From assembly GCA_025774845.1 (NCBI GenBank), contig JALGZP010000007.1, positions 1 through 54,162 of the forward strand: a stretch of DNA of 54,162 bases, in the 5' to 3' direction. Positions 49,571 to 54,162 of this stretch are shown here, one piece after another. Both the position numbers and the translations under genes were made by a program. This stretch comes from a bacterium (lineage in GTDB: Bacteria; Arandabacterota; Arandabacteria; Arandabacterales; Arandabacteraceae). How positions within the stretch are numbered: position 1 is the first letter of the stretch; each line of letters starts with the position of its first letter. The notes beneath the pieces were generated by a model. It had not been told where the DNA came from. It ran no database searches and was given only the letters and a program-made list of their open reading frames with translations.

Positions 49571-50257
49571 CTATCTCGGGATATTGAGTTCCCAGCCAGG
49601 GAGAATGAAGTCAGGATCGGTAATCTGATCTTTGTTGGCCTCATGTATCCGTGTCCAATGGCGCCAGTCGTCGTAGATCTCCCAGTATCCGGAGATCTTG
49701 GCAAGCCACTCGCCCTCGATAACTGTATGCACCGTCGGCCAATCCCTCGGGATCTGGAGCACCCAGTCAGGGTAGATAAGGTACGGATCCTCAATCAGGT
49801 CCCTGTTGGCTCTATAGATCCTCGGCCATTTGACGGGATCGCTGTAAATCTGCTCATATCCCGAAATCTTGTAAAGGTTTTCACCTCTTTGGACAGTCCA
49901 CTCGGACGGCAAAGCCTCGAGTTCCGCGATCTCCTTCTCAAGCCTGGCAACATCGGCCTGGATAGGCCCGAGTTCGCCATCAACCTGCCCGAGTGTAGCC
50001 GAGAGATCGTCGATCTTTGCCTGCTCGGCGGCGAGGTCCGTCTCGGCGTCACGTAGCATGGACGCCTGCCGTTCGGCCTCCCCTGCAAGTGAAGCACAAT
50101 AGGCTTCTCTTTCCTTCCCGCCCAGCTTCTGGTACTCCTCTTCCGTGTAGAACTGGCCACTTGAAACATCAGCCGCAAGTACGCCCGCAGCCATAACAGA
50201 AACAATAGCGAGCGATATTGCGGCAGTTACCGTCACACCCAAAATGGATTTTTTCAT
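49571..50257 (-). CDS. Periplasmic coiled-coil protein with two LysM domains
   Basis: 228 residues. ATG 50257 has GGAG 9 nt upstream. Signal peptide with likely cleavage after VLA (about residue 28). Residues 55-115 are an Ala/Glu/Leu-rich coiled coil. Two LysM modules follow (WTVQRGENLYKISGYEQIY near 120 and HTVIEGEWLAKISGYWEIY near 176), each with the longer insertion (W.RIY.AN / W.RIHEAN) and each closing in IPR. LysM domains bind peptidoglycan glycan strands. With the small lipoprotein just upstream this may form an outer-membrane-to-peptidoglycan link. Same operon, 45 bp apart. Confidence 0.88.
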   Translation of the reverse strand: MKKSILGVTVTAAISLAIVSVMAAGVLAADVSSGQFYTEEEYQKLGGKEREAYCASLAGEAERQASMLRDAETDLAAEQAKIDDLSATLGQVDGELGPIQADVARLEKEIAELEALPSEWTVQRGENLYKISGYEQIYSDPVKWPRIYRANRDLIEDPYLIYPDWVLQIPRDWPTVHTVIEGEWLAKISGYWEIYDDWRHWTRIHEANKDQITDPDFILPGWELNIPR

Positions 50258-50302
50258 CTCAATCTACTCCTTTGAAATCCATCAGGCATAGGTCTGCCCA
50301 TA

Positions 50303-50590
50303 TCACCGCCCGCTACCCTTCTTCAGGGCTTCGAGCTTCTTCTCCAACTCGTCCGGCTTGCCCCTCATACTCTGGAGCTCGGCTTGCTTTGCGCTCAATT
50401 CCGTCTCAAGCCTCTCGCGCTCAGCGACCGCCTCAGCAAGGCCAGTCTCGGCCTGCTGAGTCTGCATCTGAGCCTCTTTGACCACCTCGGTTCCGACTGG
50501 GCAAGGCGGCTTGGGTCCACAACCCACTGCAAATACAAAGAGTAGCGCGCCAGCCAACAGCGCCACTACCCAGATCCGCCCTTTCAGCAT
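50303..50590 (-). CDS. Small coiled-coil lipoprotein
   Basis: 95 residues. ATG 50590 follows GGGGGTGG. Lipoprotein signal WVVALLAGALLFVFAVGC, then a short Pro/Cys segment (GPKPPCPVGTE) and a heptad-like Glu/Gln/Ala-rich helix to the end (EAVAERERLETELSAKQAEL). This is the size and shape of Lpp- or YgdR-like spacer lipoproteins, though no homology is claimed. Both it and the next gene (LysM) carry coiled coils, so they may interact. Driven by a TTGACA promoter. Confidence 0.8.
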   Translation of the reverse strand: MLKGRIWVVALLAGALLFVFAVGCGPKPPCPVGTEVVKEAQMQTQQAETGLAEAVAERERLETELSAKQAELQSMRGKPDELEKKLEALKKGSGR

Positions 50591-50658
50591 TGCTTACCAC
50601 CCCCTTCGCAAGTAATGTTCAAAACAGTCACACATATTAGTCGCTTTGAACCAGCGCC

Positions 50659-50688
50659 AATCTATCAAAGCACAAAGACAGTTGTCAA
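50659..50688 (-). promoter_or_regulatory. Promoter of the coiled-coil lipoprotein/LysM operon
   Basis: On the minus strand a perfect TTGACA (50683-50688), 18 bp, TAGATT (50659-50664, 4/6), about 70 bp upstream of ATG 50590. Confidence 0.52.
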
Positions 50689-50701
50689 GCGAAAATCAGA
50701 T

Positions 50702-50716
50702 GGGCTGGAACAGCCC
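50702..50716 (-). terminator. Short hairpin, possible weak terminator of the large surface-protein gene
   Basis: GGGCTG/CAGCCC (50702-50707/50711-50716) with a 3-nt loop, followed on the minus strand by ATCTGATTTT. It lies between the palindromic repeat and the next promoter. Confidence 0.3.
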
Positions 50717-50768
50717 CCAACCTCCTCCATATATAGACGCTCCCCCCACCCCAATAGTGACACCCCCC

Positions 50769-50948
50769 GTGGGGTCACCCCCACTGGGGTCAGAGCTCAG
50801 AAATTCATTCCTTGCGGAGCAATTCTCTGGGGTCAGAGCTCGAAAATTGCAGAGTGTACACTTAGACGAGTATTTCTAGTATTTTCCGAAACACATGCAA
50901 CTTTTTAGCTCTGACCCCATGGAGGCGCACTTTTTTAGCTCTAACCCC
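50769..50948. repeat. Compound palindromic repeat (REP/BIME-like), copy 2
   Basis: Forward cores at 50786-50798 (GGGGTCAGAGCTC, then diverged) and 50829-50850 (identical to the 22-nt core of copy 1). Inverted, decayed cores lie at 50907-50918 and 50931-50948 (TTTTTTAGCTCT.ACCCC). A GTGGGG/CCCCAC hairpin (50769-50774/50779-50784) precedes them. As in copy 1 there are two forward and two inverted units, and the element begins right after a stop codon (50963, minus strand). The right half is AT-richer and more degraded than in copy 1. The remaining bases of 50591-50962 hold the promoter and hairpin listed separately. Confidence 0.82.
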
Positions 50949-50962
50949 AAGTGCGGCTGCTG

Positions 50963-53900
50963 CTATCTGAGCATCACCATCTTGCGCGTGGCAACAAAAT
51001 CGCCGGCTTTGAATCTACAGAAATAGAGTCCGCTGGCGACCTGCCGCCCATAGTTGTCCTCGCCGTTCCACATCGTGCTGTGAAGGCCTGGTGTCATGCT
51101 CTTGTCAATTATGGTTCTAACCAGCCGCCCCCTGACATCATAGACCGCCACCCGCACATGTTCCGCTTTGGGAATCGAGAACTTGATGGTGGCCTGCCCC
51201 CCGAACGGGTTCGGGTAGCTACGGAACTGTTGCAACGGCTCCGGGGTCTCCGTTCCGGCGAACGGATCCACCCCGAACACAGTCACGGTGCTGTCACCCG
51301 CGTTCGTGACTACGAGCAGACCTGTTCCGGCCTCATGGAAGTCCATCCCGGCCGGGTCCTCACCCGCAAACAGGGTGTCGGTCACGGTGATTTCAACAAT
51401 CGTCTCCGGTGGCTCGACACCATCCTCACGCACTCCATATACGTCGTTGATGGATATGGCCCCTATCAGGATCATGTCTCCGGCCTTCTGAATCATATAG
51501 AGGAGACCCCCATCGGGCGAAATGGCCACGGTCGAGGTGCCGGAGGTTGTCCTTAAGCTTCCCACGACTTGGTTCTCGGTCTCACTCTCCGCGGCAATGT
51601 CATAGATATCGATCACACCCTCGGTGGTCAAGAGCACCATGAGACCGCCGTCAGGGGTGATCGCCACGGTCCGGGTAGCACTTCCTGTTGCTGTGTTTCC
51701 CACCACGCCATAGTCGACGCCGGAAATGACTGTATATCCCTCGTCCGTACCCACGTAGATCAGGCCGCCGTCGGGTGTGATTGCTACGGAGCGCGTTCCC
51801 GCTCCCGTGCTGGTGCTCGTTACGACCGCTCGGTAGGTCTCGCTCTCGGGGTCGGTGTCGATACCGTTTATGGTGCCTGAGACGGCGTTCGCAACCACCA
51901 TACGATCACCATCCGGGGCTATGGCGAGATCGGTGGGTCCTATACCCACGGAAAACGCATCGACCACACGGTTGTAGGATGGCGATCCCGTGTCCGCATC
52001 GATCACGGAAACTGTCCCATCCACATAGTTGGCAATGTAGGCATAGGCGCCTTCGTTGTCTATCGTGACTGCGACCGGGTTTGACCCGACTTTTACAGCG
52101 TCCACCTGAATCGGGGTCAAGAGATCTATCACACAGACGTTGTCTCCGTCAGGGCTCACCGCATAAGCAAATGCCCCGTCCGGGGTGATCGCAACACTGC
52201 GGGTTGCCGAGGTAGTCGAGGTGCTTCCCACAACATGCTTTATGGGTGAGAAGTAATCAGGAATCACCGTGTAATAGACCCCGTTGGACGTAGGCCACGG
52301 GTATTGCCACCGGCCGATCACCCGGACCGAACAACTGGGTGCTTCGGAAGGCACAACGGTGACAAGATAGTCGGCGCCGCCACCCATGACATATGCTTCG
52401 ATGGTCTCGTCGAAGTAGACCTCGTCCTTGGTGAGATCCTCATTGAATCCTGTCCCGGATAGGACAACTGTAATCCCAACCGGCCCTCCCAGCGGCTTGA
52501 CCGTTCCCAGCGTAAGCGCGGGTGCAACTTCCGCGGTGAAACTTGAGGATACGGCGTCATCGAGTGGACCGCCCAACTCATCCAGGATGTCCGTGGTGAT
52601 TTCCATCCAGTAGGTAGATTCCGGATCGAATGCGTACTGGGGCGTGAGGGATACGCTCCGGAAATCATCCGCAAAGCCTATCACAGCCGGGAGCGCATTG
52701 AAGTCGCCGTCATGCACAAAGAGGGTCGTATCATTCACGGTGGCGCTGTTGACCGACCGGCTGAATGTGGCCTGGGCCGTGGTTACTACGCTGACGTCTG
52801 TGGCACCGTTTCCTGGTTTCACACCAGTAACCGTGAGCGGCAGTGTGTTGGGATCGGCAACGCCCTCGGCCGAGAACACAGAGGGTGAGCCGCTTAAAGC
52901 TGTCGCGGTGGCATCCGCGGTATGTGCCCCAGCGCCCAGATCCGGCCCAAGTATCCAGTCGACCGCGGCCAATCCGTCGGCATCTGTTGAGACAGTCTGG
53001 ACGGTCGTATCGGTGCCGGCGAAATACCCCCCTCCCGTCGTAACCCTGAAACTCACAGGAATTCCCGCTACAGGCCCGCCGGTACCGGTCACTTCTACAC
53101 TTATTGGCTGGGGAAGCTCTTCGTTTATGACACCCGACTGGCCATCGCCGGAATAGACCGCGATCGTCTGAGCGTCGCTGAAATCAAAGATGGACAGGGT
53201 GTCGCTCGATTCGGAGAGGCAGTAGAATTTCGATCCTCCGGGTGCATAGTCACAGTCAACTGTGGTCAGATGATGCGACGTCTCCCCGGCCTGCTCGATC
53301 TCCACAAGCGCATCGGGACCGGTCTGGATCTCCAGGTTTACAAGCCCGAGCTCTCGCACTCCGGCTATAGCGCGGTCGCCCCGCGGCGAGACATCTATGT
53401 GCTCGGCCACAGGACCAGCTGTTCCGCCGAGGCTGAGGCTGGTACTGACCGCAGGGCTCCCCGGGCTTGATGAATCAAGCAATACGGCCGTCCGGTTGGG
53501 TAAGGCGACATACTGGCTTGTAAGTACAAGACAGCGGTCACCGCCGGGGGTAAAGGAGAGCGATATCGGCCACTCCTGGGGCACCATGCCCGGGAGCGTC
53601 GCCGTATAGACCACGGTCTGATAGGTCGGACTCTCGGGTGCAGTGTCCAGGACAAGCACCACCGCTGGGTCATCGTCATGAACCGCAAGGTACGCGTATT
53701 CGCCACCGGGATAGAATGCCATTTCATAGATCGAACCGTTTACACCGCCGGCGCTCACGGTCACCGATGCAGTGATGTCATACTCGGTGGGCGAGCCCTC
53801 TATGATGTCAACAAAATGAACCTGTGCCGCGCCGGGATCGGATACGAGTAGCACGCGCCCGTCCGGGCTCATCGCGGCCCGTGCGATATCGGATCCACCG

Positions 53901-54162
53901 ATCCCCGAGAAGTCTATGGTCATCACTAGCGAAAGGAAGTCGAGCTTCAGGATGTCTGCACCGATCACCTGGACTTCGTCTGAGTCCGGGAGGACCACAA
54001 ATGCCCGGCCACCGTCAGGTGTTATCACAACATCCGCAGCATTCGAGCCGAGGTCGAAAGAGCCCGCGTACCGGTGATACTCAGCGTTCCCCTCTTCAGT
54101 CAGCAGAACGTGCAGATCCCCGGAATTATCCCCGACTGCAATACAGTCACCATCCGGATATA
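50963..54162 (-). CDS. Large surface protein with beta-propeller repeats, Ig-like domains and C-terminal sorting domain (partial at its N-terminus)
   Basis: The frame stays open to the right edge (first visible residues YPDGDCIAVGDNSG), so the start is outside; about 1065 residues are seen. In order: YVTN/lactonase-type propeller repeats (VVITPDGGRAFVVLPDSD); a Big-1/invasin-like domain (PISVEVTGTGGPVAGIPVSF, STDADGLAAVDW); a Big_5/SbsA-like Ig domain (VKPGNGATDVSVVTTAQATF); an IPT/TIG domain (GGPVGITVVLSGTGFNEDL); more propeller repeats (SVAITPDGAFAYAVSPDGDN and several like it); and a FlgD-like sorting domain (FRSYPNPFGGQATIKFSIPK to TRKMVMLR). No enzymatic motif; probably an adhesin or surface-layer-like protein. 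Palindromic repeat copy 2 lies immediately 3'. Confidence 0.87.
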   Translation of the reverse strand, partial: YPDGDCIAVGDNSGDLHVLLTEEGNAEYHRYAGSFDLGSNAADVVITPDGGRAFVVLPDSDEVQVIGADILKLDFLSLVMTIDFSGIGGSDIARAAMSPDGRVLLVSDPGAAQVHFVDIIEGSPTEYDITASVTVSAGGVNGSIYEMAFYPGGEYAYLAVHDDDPAVVLVLDTAPESPTYQTVVYTATLPGMVPQEWPISLSFTPGGDRCLVLTSQYVALPNRTAVLLDSSSPGSPAVSTSLSLGGTAGPVAEHIDVSPRGDRAIAGVRELGLVNLEIQTGPDALVEIEQAGETSHHLTTVDCDYAPGGSKFYCLSESSDTLSIFDFSDAQTIAVYSGDGQSGVINEELPQPISVEVTGTGGPVAGIPVSFRVTTGGGYFAGTDTTVQTVSTDADGLAAVDWILGPDLGAGAHTADATATALSGSPSVFSAEGVADPNTLPLTVTGVKPGNGATDVSVVTTAQATFSRSVNSATVNDTTLFVHDGDFNALPAVIGFADDFRSVSLTPQYAFDPESTYWMEITTDILDELGGPLDDAVSSSFTAEVAPALTLGTVKPLGGPVGITVVLSGTGFNEDLTKDEVYFDETIEAYVMGGGADYLVTVVPSEAPSCSVRVIGRWQYPWPTSNGVYYTVIPDYFSPIKHVVGSTSTTSATRSVAITPDGAFAYAVSPDGDNVCVIDLLTPIQVDAVKVGSNPVAVTIDNEGAYAYIANYVDGTVSVIDADTGSPSYNRVVDAFSVGIGPTDLAIAPDGDRMVVANAVSGTINGIDTDPESETYRAVVTSTSTGAGTRSVAITPDGGLIYVGTDEGYTVISGVDYGVVGNTATGSATRTVAITPDGGLMVLLTTEGVIDIYDIAAESETENQVVGSLRTTSGTSTVAISPDGGLLYMIQKAGDMILIGAISINDVYGVREDGVEPPETIVEITVTDTLFAGEDPAGMDFHEAGTGLLVVTNAGDSTVTVFGVDPFAGTETPEPLQQFRSYPNPFGGQATIKFSIPKAEHVRVAVYDVRGRLVRTIIDKSMTPGLHSTMWNGEDNYGRQVASGLYFCRFKAGDFVATRKMVMLR

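Overview
The window is about 57% GC and densely coded, and reads as ordinary chromosome of a Gram-negative-type bacterium from the FCB side of the tree. I infer a Krumholzibacteriota-, Eiseniibacteriota- or Latescibacterota-like lineage, but the sequence does not prove the phylum. The grounds are: several large secreted proteins ending in a FlgD-like Ig fold and a short C-terminal tag finishing in Leu-Arg or Val-Arg, as in type IX-style secretion substrates; many lipoproteins; an MFS-like/spermidine-synthase/TPR fusion; a YbeY whose third zinc ligand is Asp; and frequent TTG starts with good Shine-Dalgarno (SD) sites. Several gaps hold sigma70-like promoters (TTGACA / TATAAT type, 16-18 bp spacers). 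I see no phage, integrase, transposase gene, CRISPR array, tRNA or rRNA.

Layout. 1-5.1 kb: a rhomboid protease (cut by the edge), a divergent membrane/aminopropyltransferase-like/TPR fusion, and an ECF sigma/anti-sigma pair. 5.1-11.2 kb: an HDAC-family deacetylase, a ribosomal mini-cluster (bS21, small Cys protein, bL35), a sigma54 activator with a degenerate receiver, and pyruvate phosphate dikinase. 11.3-16 kb: a secreted subtilisin-like protease and a three-gene operon (class III aminotransferase, DUF4438, HD protein). 16.1-26.9 kb: a cell-surface block of one large tagged protein, two related lipoproteins, another tagged protein and a beta-propeller/PEGA lipoprotein. 27.1-49.4 kb: an envelope-glycosylation block. 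One plus-strand GT-C enzyme faces a run of 14 minus-strand genes with gaps under 35 bp or overlaps. This run starts with housekeeping genes (phoH, ybeY, CNNM/CorC, recO, glyQ, glyS) and continues into AlkP-superfamily enzyme, GT2, YfhO, GT-C, UPF0104-type membrane protein, YfhO, GT-C/TPR and AlkP lipoprotein. 49.5-54.2 kb: a LysM protein, a small coiled-coil lipoprotein, and a large tagged beta-propeller/Ig surface protein cut by the right edge.

How it may work together (inference): a soluble DPM1-like GT2 would load a sugar on a polyprenyl phosphate, a membrane protein could help turn it over, and four or five GT-C enzymes would use it outside the membrane. The AlkP-family proteins at both ends of the minus-strand set would add or remove a phospho-group. 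Possible acceptors include the nearby surface proteins and lipoproteins.

Most worth a second look: (i) a ~190-nt leader before the 1104-aa surface protein gene, with a consensus promoter, an 8-nt sequence perfectly complementary to the gene's own SD, and two hairpins, one followed by a T-run; (ii) the GT-C/YfhO/AlkP set tied to translation genes; (iii) two copies of a compound palindromic repeat 21.6 kb apart; (iv) a sigma54 activator with Tyr at the phospho-acceptor position; (v) a terminator hairpin abutting the phoH SD; (vi) an unassigned 87-nt hairpin at 13.2 kb.
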